Counted from the stretch's first letter, positions 10,404 through 20,152 are shown. The stretch is 22,803 nt of DNA from Pleurotus djamor (GCA_029747585.1 JAPEVF010000720.1:1-22803), one strand, 5' to 3'. Numbers and translations are program-made. The notes: generated by a model not told the origin, from the letters alone.

Positions 10404-11277
10404 ACATTTCCCCTATCATTCAGCTTCCATAGTTAGACACCTATCTGCCTCATGGGTTCCTCATGGTATTCAGTATATATAGTCGCAGATAGTTGTCTAT
10501 AGTTCCTCAGCTTGAATATTAGGTTATTTCACCGCATCACCCTCTGGGCTTCGAACGCCATTCGAACGCCATTCGATCGCTGTTCGAACGCCATTCGTCC
10601 TCCGGGATTGGCATCCCTCTCCGAATCCCACCTCTACGAACGCCGTTCACTCTCTCTCTCTTCCCTGAGACTATGTCCGGGATTCGTCGCTCTTGAACGC
10701 CATTCGTCTCGCCCGGGATTCGCCTCACCGAACGCCATTCGCTCCGGTATTCGCTTCGGCGTTCGTCCTCCTCAAGTCGGACTAGGACATGCTGGTGGGC
10801 ACAGCGCAGCTCCTCTGTCGCTGCTGCCGATTAGTCCGCCCCTATCGTCGCCCCCTTAGGGCCCCTGGATCGGTGTCTTACAATATTGGGGATCACCAAG
10901 TCGTACATGGAGTGCACCAACTAGTGCAGAGAGCCAAGCTGTGATGCGAGAACTGGAGGAGACATATTGCGAGTTGTGTAGATTGATGATATCATTGTTC
11001 TCTGTTAAGGTGAAGAGCACCACCAAGACAGTTGAGAGTTGAACGTCCGCGCCAAATATGCGTAGGATGGAGGAGGCAAAGTCTGAGAACAGAATTGAGG
11101 GAAAAGAGTCAAGCTGGGCTGCAGAGACACTAGGTAGGCATCCCAGCAATATCCAGAACATAGCCAGCCTGAACAGACTCAGGAGCAGGATACTGTTAAA
11201 TCATAGAAGCATGCTTAGTATAGTTTCCAAACCATATAGAGAATTTGTAATTGAAGTGATAGAATGGTAGAGTCTAC
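10404..11277. other. Intergenic spacer between transposase and unknown gene
   Basis: No supported gene. The left half holds the GAACGCCATTCG repeat cluster. The right half would include the 3' UTR of the minus-strand gene ending at 11278. A 101-codon minus-strand frame at 10856-11161 starts with a hydrophobic stretch but resembles no family and is left out. TATATATAG at 10471-10479 could be a TATA element for the transposase gene. Confidence 0.45.
10553..10767. repeat. GAACGCCATTCG dispersed repeat cluster
   Basis: The 12-mer GAACGCCATTCG occurs at 10553, 10564, 10586, 10695 and 10730, with a variant (GAACGCCGTTCA) at 10638. A second motif, CCGGGATTSG, is interspersed near 10612, 10678 and 10713. 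Both motifs also appear together at about 10328-10356, inside the predicted first exon of the transposase. A CT microsatellite sits near 10650-10662. Confidence 0.8.
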
Positions 11278-14200
11278 CTACTTAGACTTCCCAACTACCT
11301 TCTTTGCTTTCCCCTTGGCTGTCTTTGATCCAGAGCCACTGGCCACAGGTTCTGAAGCAGCCTTGGCTGCTTTGGCTGCCTTAGCCTCAGCTTTGGCTTT
11401 AGCTAGGTCAAGCTCAGGAATAACCTGCTTCAGATGACTAAGGGTAGGTTTGCGCATTCCCCAGATTTCAACCTAAAAATCACTTTAAGTATCAATGCCA
11501 TCAGCAAGTCAGGGTTACAAAACACATACTTGAGATGGATGGTGAATATTGACTTCACCTTCCAGGTACTTCAGTAAAGCTGGATGATCTTTGGCACGGG
11601 TAAACCAAGAGTCATAATCCGACTGGCTGCTTTTCTCCATAGTCACTGAGCGGGCCATCCTAGTATTGATGGTATACTGGGGAAGAAGCTTGAGTGCCAC
11701 ACCTGGAGCCTCGTTAGCAATCTTCCACCGAGCATAGAGATTGACCAAGTTATGAGTATGTCGATTGGCCGTAGGTGTAAGGTCATAGGTAACACCTAGA
11801 GCTTGGGCAAGCTCCACCATGATATGGGTTTGGTCTTTCCACTTTTCGGCATATGCAGCCTCCAAGGTGCCAGGTGCGTAAGCAACACCAGCAGAGGCTA
11901 CTGCAGTGGTAGAAGACCCAATCACAGCAGGGCCTGTAGAAATAGAGCTCTAAACAATTAGCAAATAGCATCATTGTTAAAAGAACAACAGACTTACAAC
12001 TCGGAGCCAAAGTTCATTATCAGGAGACCAATCAATAGGCTCCTCCTCAGTAATAGCTTTGGCGTATGGGCCAAGAAGCTCCCAAAAATCACCATCCTTG
12101 AAGGAGATGGCGAAATCTAGAATTATAATCATCAATATGGGAGATTAGAAAAGTAAGAAAGTAGCATACCAGTCAAAGGAAACTTATTATTAACCTCTTT
12201 TAAAACAGGGCCGTACTTTGTATTCCAAGGAATACGGACTGTAAAAGTCTCCCTGCCTTCCTGGGTGATGTAAACGCGACCCTTGGAAGGACGAGACACA
12301 GCAGATGCATCAGGATCAGATACTAGTAGAGGTTCAGTAACAGAAATTATTATTAAAAGTGAAAACCGTACCCAAATCAGCCATGTTGAGAGTATTTCCC
12401 AAGGCCTGACCTCTGAAAATGCCTCCAGTGGTACGGGAAGCTCCTTGACGGTCAACAACATCATCAGGCGGAGGGGAGGGGGAGCCAGGTGGAACAGAAG
12501 CAAGGGAACTGGCAGTAGACTGAGAGACACTACGCCGGGCAGCTTTTGGAACTCGAGTAGAGGTTGGCGAGACAGCAGGAGAAACAGCCATACGCTTAGC
12601 CTTGGGCTTGCGTGGTGTTGCGAATGGATCCACATCCACCACCATATCCTCACCATCCCCACTCTCCACAACATCTTCATCATCACCCTTACCCTCAACA
12701 CCTTCCCCCTCAGCCTCATCATCATCATCATCATCATCACCCTCACCCTCACCCTCGCCCTCACCCTCATCATCCTTCTCATCCTCATCCTCACCCTCAC
12801 CCTCATCTTCATTGTCCTTCTCATCCCCATCCTCACCATTACGCTCATCCAAATCTTCATCACTCTGCTCATCCTCACCCTCAACCTCTCTACCCTTGCC
12901 CTTATCCTCACCTGGCTCATCAGCCTCAGCATCCTCATTATCCTCACCACCCTTACCAACCTCAGTCCAGGCACCAGCATCCTCACCTTCACCAGCGATG
13001 AGAAGCACATCACTATGCTCTCCCTTGGAGGTATCATCCTCCTCAGAGGAATCACCTCCAATGGGGGGAAGGGAAATACCGGAGGGACGGGTGGTGCGGG
13101 CAGGAGGAGCAATTGATGCACCACTTGCTTTGAGGATTTGAGCAGTACTACGAAGACGTTGAGATGAGATTATCATGGGAAAGGAAATACATACCGGGTA
13201 AGCTTATCTGGTTCATTTGCATTTGCTTCCTTATCCTCTGTGTCACGATCTGCAGATGTCCTAAATTCGAGTGGGGTAAGGACAAAGCAAAAAAGATTCA
13301 AGCAAAAAAAGAGAAGATGACATACTTTTTCTTGGTTACTCCTTTTTTGGCCTTGGGAGTTTCTTGGGTTGACGCCCTAGAAGAATTGATAAGCAGCGAA
13401 AAGGAAAAGTAAGTCGGAAAAGTCTCACTTTGTCTTCTTAGTACTGCCTTGTTGCTTCTTGGGCGCTTTGCTTGCGGTAGATCTGGTGATACAAGGATGA
13501 GAAAGAAGGAGCAACGGAGAGGGAATAACATACCGAGGTTTACGTCCCTTGATTTCTGCTTCAACGACAGAAGCCGGCTTTGACGAAGATCGAGTCAAGC
13601 GAGGCTGGGGCTGAGCAGCAGCAGCAGCCGCAGCCGCAGCCGCAGTAGCAGCTTTGGCCGATGCCCGAGTCGAACGTGGCTTGGAAACCTCTTCGTGACT
13701 AAGAAAAGTATAAGAAAAGAAAGAAAAAAATGAATATAAATGAAATCAAACTCACCCGACAAGGTCAAGTCCACCCTCACGGGCCACGACTTGCTTGAGA
13801 GGCTTTGCTGGGGCATTAGCGGGCCTATATGATGACAGCGATAAGCCATGATAGTTTCGGGTGTGTTCCGAGGGGAGAGGAGGAGGCAAAGGGGGAGATT
13901 TCGGCGTTATTCGTGTTTTTCGGCGCAGGAAATGGTGGCGGTGGTGAGAAACCATGGTCGGAGAGCGAAGGGGAGGTGGGCATATGCAATGACATCATTT
14001 TGGTGATGTGGGATGTTGTTTTGGTGAGGTGAGGAGGTGGCGGCGACAACCGAGGAGGAGGTAATGGTGAGGGGGAGATTTTCGCGTTGTGCGCATTTTT
14101 AGGCATTATGAATGGTGGCGGTGGTGGAGAAATACACCCGAGTGGTGCATGGGATGTGGATGTGTGCAGTGGGGTTGAATCGGCAATGTGGGGAGGTGTT

Positions 14201-15000
14201 TCGAGGACAGCAGAGCAGGAGGAGATGGTGGAGGGGGAGATTTTGGCGTCGTTCCCATATTTGGGCATGGTGAATGATGGTGGTGGCGAGAAAACATGGC
14301 CGGAGGGCGCAGGGAGAGTGCGCGCATGCAACGCGACCAAATCGGCGATGTGGGAAGGTGGTTTCGAGGGGAGGGGAAGTGGTGGTGGTATAGTACGAAT
14401 GATGCTGTCCTGGAGTAGCACNAAAGGACTCAGTAGGCAATGGGGAACCCTGCTTGGGGGTACGTAGAGAAGACAGAGGGTTGGTTGAGGCATTTTTGGA
14501 GTGCTGCCAGGCTTGCTTCACAGCGACCGAGCCTGATGGCAGCTGTGCCAGCTGTTCGGCCTCAGATGCAGGAATTGGATGTGAAGCAGACTTGTCTGGG
14601 GGTAGAGAAGCGACTATCATGTCGTAGGCTGAAGGAGCCAAATCTACCAAGGAGGCATCTAACTAGACAAAGTAACGATCCATCAGACTGAGATATGACG
14701 TTTCTGAAGAGCACACACTTGGAGGGGTTCCTTGCATTGTTGACAAACCAGGCCATTGAGACTCATGGTCGTCCTCGGTGGTAAGCTCACTTGTGGTAAG
14801 TGGCAAGGCTGCGTAGCCCCTGTCTCTCGTAAGTTGATCCACCTTTGCAAGAAACTCTGCGAAGTACGGCGACGCGACCCATCGGCTTCTCACCCATCGC
14901 CCTAGTAAGTACTGGCCATGTACCCCAATCGCACCACAACTCTCTTCACGGGTCGTTTTTGTATGAATTACACATGGCTCTCGCGACTTGCGCTGGACAT
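11278..15000 (-). CDS. Unrecognised multi-exon protein: Pro-rich repeats, AT-hook-like, acidic tract; two frame breaks
   Basis: I do not recognise this gene. Working back from the stop at 11278-11280, exons 11278-11472, 11530-11949, 11998-12116, 12170-12322, 12372-13147, 13195-13260, 13326-13376, 13429-13482, 13534-13698 and 13756-14658 join in phase through GT-AG introns. Further 5', 14719-14911 and 14974-15000 (ATG at 15000) are possible. The product would be about 1,040 aa: a Ser/Pro-rich N-terminal part, three ~55-aa proline-rich repeats, a poly-Ala run, a basic stretch with GRKPR (AT-hook-like), about 110 Asp/Glu-rich residues, a non-repetitive C-terminal part (VYITQEGRETF to HHPSQVEIW) and a Lys/Ala tail. 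Basic and acidic tracts suggest a nuclear, chromatin-associated protein; this is inference. Reading is interrupted at the N (14422) and again between about 13860 and 13956; one base less at each place restores the frame. The 3' ten exons are solid as a splice chain; the 5' end is uncertain, and it could be two genes. Confidence 0.6.
12640..12925 (-). repeat. Acidic-codon microsatellite (CAT)n and CCTCAC runs within an exon
   Basis: A CAT/TCA run lies at about 12717-12738 and is followed by repeated CCTCAC hexamers. Read on the minus strand it encodes Asp runs and Glu-Gly repeats in the unknown protein. The repeat also creates long open frames on the plus strand that are Ser- or His/Pro-rich and spurious. 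Confidence 0.8.
13618..13648 (-). repeat. GCAGCC/GCAGCA repeat coding poly-alanine
   Basis: A trinucleotide repeat in the exon 13534-13698 gives about ten consecutive alanines in the unknown protein, just before the basic AT-hook-like stretch. Confidence 0.8.
13891..14375 (-). repeat. Three tandem copies of a 160-180 bp proline-rich coding module
   Basis: Two landmarks recur in step on the plus strand: GGGGGAGATT at 13891, 14071 and 14233, and GAATGGTGGCGGTGG-like sequence at 13931, 14111 and 14272. Spacing is 180 then about 162 bases. On the minus strand each copy reads roughly as a HIADSTPLH-type stretch, then FSPPPPF, then PKNNNAKISP. The copies have diverged, so the triplication is not recent. 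Confidence 0.75.
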
Positions 15001-15168
15001 GAGTTCAAAATGACCACCTTTATATGTAACCACGGATCACCATTTGCCTTCACTCAACACCGCAAGACCCCCTTCATCCCCAACACATTTTCCCCACACA
15101 CTCTCTTCATCCTCCAGGTTCGTGCTCTTTTGTGCTTTGTAGCATGGATTAATGCTCACGTTGCTTAG
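15001..15168. promoter_or_regulatory. Divergent promoter between unknown gene and C14 gene
   Basis: About 168 bp separates the possible start of the minus-strand gene (15000) from the start of the plus-strand gene (15169). TTTATATGTAA at about 15019-15029 is TATA-like and lies about 140 bp before the plus-strand ATG, followed by C-rich pyrimidine tracts at 15055-15120. GCTTAG directly before the ATG resembles a splice acceptor, so a 5' UTR intron is possible. Confidence 0.4.
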
Positions 15169-17145
15169 ATGTCCACGCGCTTGTTCGCCCTCATCGTCGG
15201 AATCGACTCTTACCAGTCCGGCTCCGTCTGGAACCTGGAATCTTGCGTCCAAGACGCGAAAAATATGTATCGATGGCTTACACACGACCTCTGCGTCCCC
15301 AAGGACCAGATTTGCTTGCTTCTGGATCGCAAAGCCACCAAGGCCGCTGTCGAGGACAACTTCGTGTCCCATCTCATCAATAACCCAGCTATTCGACGCG
15401 GCGACGCCATCCTCTTCTACTTTGCTGGACACGGTAGCAGCATGGCTGCCCCGAAAAATTGGATGGAAGGGGACATACGCGTCGTTGACTCTGCACCCGT
15501 CGAAGTCTTGTGCACCTACGATTACCAGACAAAGGTGCCCACTGGCAGCCGTCGCATTCCTGGCATCTCCGACCGTTCCATGAACGCTCTGCTCTCCTCG
15601 TTGTATGAGGCGAAGGGTGATAATATCACGGTCATCCTCGACTGCTGCTTCACACCTCGACAGACCAAGGAAATGATACGCCACCGACGCCATTTGCGCT
15701 GGACGCCTACGAAGAAGCTCGATTCCAACGACTTAATCGACGGTTTATGGCCTGGTGCCCGAGGACGCAAGTTCAATCGGAGCAATTGCTTCTATCAGAC
15801 TGGGTCCCCTTCCCATGTTCTCATTGCTGCTTGCCGTTCAGGTGAGGGTGCCGCGGAAGGGAAGGATGGTGGCAGGTTGACTTCCGCCCTTCTGGAAGTT
15901 TTCACAACATTCCCAGTCCACCGTCTAACGAATACTCAACTGGTTACCCAACTAGCCGCCATGGTCTACAACAATCAAGTCCCTCTTTGCGCAGGCCGCA
16001 ATCGTGATCGTCTCCTGTTCAACGGCGTACCCTTCATCGCAGATGCACGGTATATCCCCGTGAGGCAGGAGACTCTCGACGGAAAAGACGAGAAACTCCT
16101 TCGAATAGAGGCCGGTTCCGTCCACGGTATTATTCCCGGTAGCGAGTTCAGTCTGCATCTTCACAACGTCAGGGGCTCACCCAATGCTGCGCTAACCAAC
16201 GTTAAGGTTGTCTCCGTGCACCCCACGGCGTCCTATTGCTCAGTACCCACTTCCAGCTTCATCCCGCGTCACGCATGGGCTCGAATGCTCAAGTGGAACA
16301 ACCGGCCCTCATTTCGTGTCCACCTCCAGAAGACTTGCTCGGCCTTCCTTCGTTCCTGGAAACTCTGGAGAAAAATACCCTCCACCTCCAAACCGGGAGC
16401 TAGCTCTTCTTCGACAATGAGTATGTTGCGCGTTCGTCCCAGTCAGGCAGACATATCTTTGGGCTTTTCTGGGCGTTCGACAGTAATCACACACCATGAC
16501 GCTCCCTTGCTCCGCAATCAGCCTGTAGTAAAACTTGGGCGTGCCACCAACGTGCTCGGTCTCCTTGATAACGCTGCTCGCTTTCATCTCCACCTCCAGC
16601 GGCATAATCCTGATAACCCATTTCGCAATCTTGTCACCATGGAACTTTTCAAGCTCGATCCAGGCTCTCATAAACGCATTGGGAGTAACCTCTTGATCGG
16701 CGACGACGTCAATATTGAATATGAAAAGAATGCTCTCTACAGCGTTGTCGTCCATAACAAATCGGACGTCCCATTGTGGCCTTCGCTTGCGTACTTGGAT
16801 CCCAACTGCTATGGCATCACTATGCTGTACCACCCAGATCCTCAGGGTCCCGTACCGCTTCCTATTTCTGGTTGCCTTGAGCTTGGTACTGGAAAGTTCG
16901 GATCAAAAGCACTCTCCTTCAACCTCGGTCCGGAGAAGGACATGAAGTCTGGCTTTCTGAAGCTCTTCGTTACCTCGTTACCTACTCCGATGGGAATCCT
17001 GGAGCAGGGGCCGTCTCCCTCGCTTTTGGGTTCGGCTATTGCTGAGATGGATTCCTCGTATTGGAAACTCGGCCGCCCCAGGATGCCTAACGCTGATCTC
17101 TGGGACGCCTTCCGCGTTTCTGTCAATGTGAAGAGAATGGCATAA
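15169..17145 (+). CDS. Caspase-domain (peptidase C14) protein, metacaspase-like
   Basis: Single-exon 658-aa protein of the C14 family that is expanded in mushroom-forming fungi. The N-terminal third carries the caspase fold: the first strand FALIVGIDSY (6-15), His 88 in FYFAGHGS and Cys 160 in VILDCC form the expected catalytic dyad, and the partner motif RIPGISDRSM (129-138) is present. The usual HSG after the catalytic Cys is replaced by FTP, so activity is uncertain. Residues from about 290 onward form the long C-terminal extension typical of these proteins, with no domain I can name. There is no signal peptide or membrane segment. The start is fixed because an in-frame TAG sits directly before the ATG. 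It could process proteins after basic residues like other metacaspases or act in cell death or heterokaryon incompatibility, but neither role is shown by the sequence. Confidence 0.88.
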   Translation: MSTRLFALIVGIDSYQSGSVWNLESCVQDAKNMYRWLTHDLCVPKDQICLLLDRKATKAAVEDNFVSHLINNPAIRRGDAILFYFAGHGSSMAAPKNWMEGDIRVVDSAPVEVLCTYDYQTKVPTGSRRIPGISDRSMNALLSSLYEAKGDNITVILDCCFTPRQTKEMIRHRRHLRWTPTKKLDSNDLIDGLWPGARGRKFNRSNCFYQTGSPSHVLIAACRSGEGAAEGKDGGRLTSALLEVFTTFPVHRLTNTQLVTQLAAMVYNNQVPLCAGRNRDRLLFNGVPFIADARYIPVRQETLDGKDEKLLRIEAGSVHGIIPGSEFSLHLHNVRGSPNAALTNVKVVSVHPTASYCSVPTSSFIPRHAWARMLKWNNRPSFRVHLQKTCSAFLRSWKLWRKIPSTSKPGASSSSTMSMLRVRPSQADISLGFSGRSTVITHHDAPLLRNQPVVKLGRATNVLGLLDNAARFHLHLQRHNPDNPFRNLVTMELFKLDPGSHKRIGSNLLIGDDVNIEYEKNALYSVVVHNKSDVPLWPSLAYLDPNCYGITMLYHPDPQGPVPLPISGCLELGTGKFGSKALSFNLGPEKDMKSGFLKLFVTSLPTPMGILEQGPSPSLLGSAIAEMDSSYWKLGRPRMPNADLWDAFRVSVNVKRMA

Positions 17146-17452
17146 CCCATGGCCACATCCCCTCTTTGATATACTATATACTCTACTATACTATTTACGC
17201 AACTATGTCGTGCCTAATTATCGCGTATTGTATACATAACTGTAATATTATATATCGTTAATACCTACTTAGCAGTGAGTATCCTTCAGGTTTCCTCGGA
17301 GTCGAAGTCTAAACCTCGGAATCTCGGTGTTGTGACCTGCGACCCTGTTCCACTTCAAGCGCTTGACAATGACTCAGACATTCGACGTCTACGTTCACCT
17401 TCAACACATCAAAGATCGGCTCAATATCTCATGCTCCAGCTTCTCGAGCTAA
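17146..17452. promoter_or_regulatory. 3' flank of C14 gene and promoter/5' leader of polymerase kappa gene
   Basis: The first half is AT-rich with several TATATA-like runs (17170-17195 and 17245-17258), suited to both polyadenylation and promoter use. An ATG at 17431 opens a 19-codon frame that overlaps the polymerase start (17453) and ends at 17490. If the transcript begins upstream of 17431, this would act as a short upstream ORF. Confidence 0.4.
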
Positions 17453-20152
17453 ATGGCGTCAGGCTCTCAAGAATCGGCGAGTCTCATTAGACGTCTTGCT
17501 GGTCCTTCTATCGGGAAGGCGGGGTCAGTACCAACCCACTCCACTTCGTCTCGCAACTTCAATGAACGTCCGCGTCGCTCCCAATTAGGCTCGCCAAGGA
17601 TCAGACAGAAATAAACCGTATCATCGCTGAAGCTTCTAAAGGCTCAAAATTCTATGAGGTATTTATCTCGAGCGTTGTTCAGACGGTCTTATGTCCTCTA
17701 ACACGTCCGTGCCAGAATGAGAAGAAGAAAGACAAAGATCTCACTGAACGTATCGCGCGTATACTGCACCTTCGTCAACAAGCCCTCAAGGGAGTCGATA
17801 TTTGTGCGCATGCCCTTGTTCAATACGCGTGATGCCATGGCTTACTGGTGTGGTTTGTAGCCAAGGTTGAGCGAGCTGTTGACAAATTAGTGCGTCTACA
17901 CATTCCATTCGCATTTGAAACGTTGCCCGACTCATAGGCCGCCCGCATAGATCGTCGAACTCGAAGGCGACCGCGATTTGTCCCAAGTGATTGTTCATTT
18001 CGACATGGACGCGTTCTTTGCCAATGTCGAACTCTTGCATAACCCTTCTCTGAAAGGCAAACCTTTCGCAGTGCGCTCTCTTCTAATTTCAATGCATCCT
18101 TGTGTCAATGGTTGAATCTTAGGTTGGAGGCGGAGTCCTTAGTACTGCTTCGTATGAAGCAAGGAAGTTCGGTGTGCGGTCAGGCATGCCCAGTGCGTCT
18201 TTTATTCCCCTCTCTAAAGCTGCATGAGCTGATCTTGGCCACAAGGCTTCATCGCTAAGAAGCTATGTCCTGAACTGATTCTTCTGAAATCGCATTACGC
18301 CTGGTATCAAGAAGAGTCTGACAAGGTGTTTTCAATACTCAGGCGATATGACCCAAATTTATCAGCTGCTGGTTGTGACGAAGGATACCTAAAGTGAATA
18401 TTTCATGTCCCTTACTTCCAATATCAACGATATATTTATCCTTGCGTCAAGTATCACTCCTTACCTCCAAAAACATGGTCTTTCAGCGGATGATTGTGTC
18501 CAAGAAATACGCAAAGTTGTCCATGACGAAACCAATCTCACCGTTAGTGCCGGGATCGCGCCCAACAAGGTATGTATCACCGTTCTCAAAAGGGTGCCTT
18601 TGATATGCTAATGATTCACGGCAGATGATTGCGAAAGTAAGCATCCGGTCGTTGTTCACGGGGGGTCAAGCTAACATCTGCCATAGATCTGCTCAGACAA
18701 GGTGAAACAGTGTTCCCATCGTCTATCTTCCCTCTCGTACTAAACACACGCTCAGAATAAACCCAATGGCCAGTTTCACATACCTTTCGAACGCGAAACG
18801 ATCATCACCTTTATGCACGATTTATCCATACGTAAGGTCCCAGGAATCGGTCGCGTAAACGAGAGGCTACTGGAATCTGTCGGGATCAAGGTATAACACC
18901 CATTTACTCCCACACGAATCTTTCATCATCTCTGATCGCATCCCAATGTTCAAAGACTTGTGGCGACATACATACCCACCGCGCGACACTCTCCCTCATG
19001 GACAAGCAATTTGGCTTACGGTTCTTACTCCGCACGTATCTCGGTATTGCCTCAAACATTGTCGAACCCTACGATCGCGAAGAGAGGAAAAGTATCGGTG
19101 CTGAGAGGTGAGCATTTCCCGACATCTATTGGATTTATTGAAGACGTCATTCCTAGGACTTTCTCGACCCTATCGTCCATAGAAGCCATCCACAGCAAGC
19201 TGGAAGAAGTAGCTGCAGACCTTGAAGAAGACATGCAAATAAATGGATGGACTGGTCGCACCGTAACCCTTAAATTCAAGCTAGATACCTTCCAAGGTGG
19301 GCATCCTCATCACCCATGCCATTTAGTCGGATTTCGTAAACCGTGATTTCATTCAGTCTTCACTCGGGCAAAGTCTCTTGACCGATGGATAAGCAAGAAA
19401 GAAGATCTTCTCGCTGTAAGGTGTTTTCCTCTTCTCCCAGTCCCACTGAAGCCTGAAGCCGATCAATGACTCTAGGTCGGTAAGGAACTGCTCGCCCCCG
19501 AACTTCCTGTCAGCATCCGACTGATAGGTCTAAGAGTTACTAAACTCAAAGACCTCAAGGATTCGTCGTCGGGGATCAAGAAGGTGCGTACCTGAGGTCT
19601 TTTTCTTTCCTTTCGCAACTGATCAGATCGTAGTTCTTCACGGTCTCGTCTCCTGTGAAGAAAGGGGAATCATCAGTTTCAAATCAGACAGAATTTCCTG
19701 TTGCGCGTGATGCTGAACAAGCGCAATACGAAGATTTTATGCCTGGGTTTCATGAACAAGACGAAGCCGATCTTCCATCCACTCAGCCTCAGGAAGACGA
19801 TGAAGAAGCAGCAGATATACCTCTTCCAGCATCACATCGCACCTTCGACGCGTCGGTCAGTCAAAAGCCGAAAAGTACTGGTTCGCTTGGGCCTCCTCGC
19901 AAGGCGAGACATTCGCAAAACCTTCGCCACTCCGTTGGACCAGATGAAGGATCCACAAAGCATCCAATCTGTCCTATATGTAATGAAGCTATAGCCACCG
20001 ATAATGAAGGTCTAAACGCCCACATCGACTATTGCTTGAGCCGGGATGCGATCCAAGACGCCCAGCAAAATACACAGTCGCGTACTCGAGGGACGGGAAA
20101 AGAATACGCTATAAATGGACACAAGAGACTGAAGTTGCGCCCGGACACCTAG
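17453..20152 (+). CDS. POLK: DNA polymerase kappa (Y-family, DinB-type translesion polymerase)
   Basis: Nuclear translesion polymerase that bypasses bulky minor-groove lesions. It has sixteen exons: 17453-17523, 17589-17658, 17716-17803, 17861-17889, 17951-18070, 18123-18192, 18246-18393, 18452-18569, 18625-18636, 18687-18701, 18756-18890, 18956-19107, 19157-19296, 19357-19415, 19476-19583 and 19634-20152. These give 617 aa with every junction in phase. The N-clasp (about 20-90) precedes the palm. Catalytic Asp 104 lies in HFDMDAFF; Asp 194 and Glu 195 lie in DEGYLNI. SAGIAPNKMIAKICSDKNKP is the family fingers/palm signature, split over two micro-exons of 12 and 15 nt. A helix-hairpin-helix (KVPGIGRVNERLL) and the little-finger domain (about 320-440) follow. 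SSGIKKFF (440-447) resembles a PCNA-binding box lacking its Gln. One UBZ4 zinc finger (Cys 558, Cys 561, His 575, Cys 579) lies near the C-terminus, then a basic KRLKLRP. Only one UBZ is seen; human POLK has two. It converges on the aldolase gene 117 bp away. Confidence 0.93.

Noticed and set aside
10856..11161. 101-codon minus-strand frame with hydrophobic start
   Set aside because: No recognisable family and it lies in the probable 3' flank of the neighbouring gene. A weak signal-like start alone is not enough.
12283..13141. Long plus-strand open frames rich in Ser, Leu or His/Pro
   Set aside because: They are the antisense of the acidic-codon microsatellite in the unknown gene and have no codon structure of their own.
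7318..15000. A single transposon spanning the minisatellite, transposase and unknown gene, with defined ends
   Set aside because: I could not find matching terminal inverted repeats or a target-site duplication, so it stays a hypothesis and not a feature.
16309..16833. 174-codon minus-strand frame
   Set aside because: Entirely antisense to the well-supported C14 protein.
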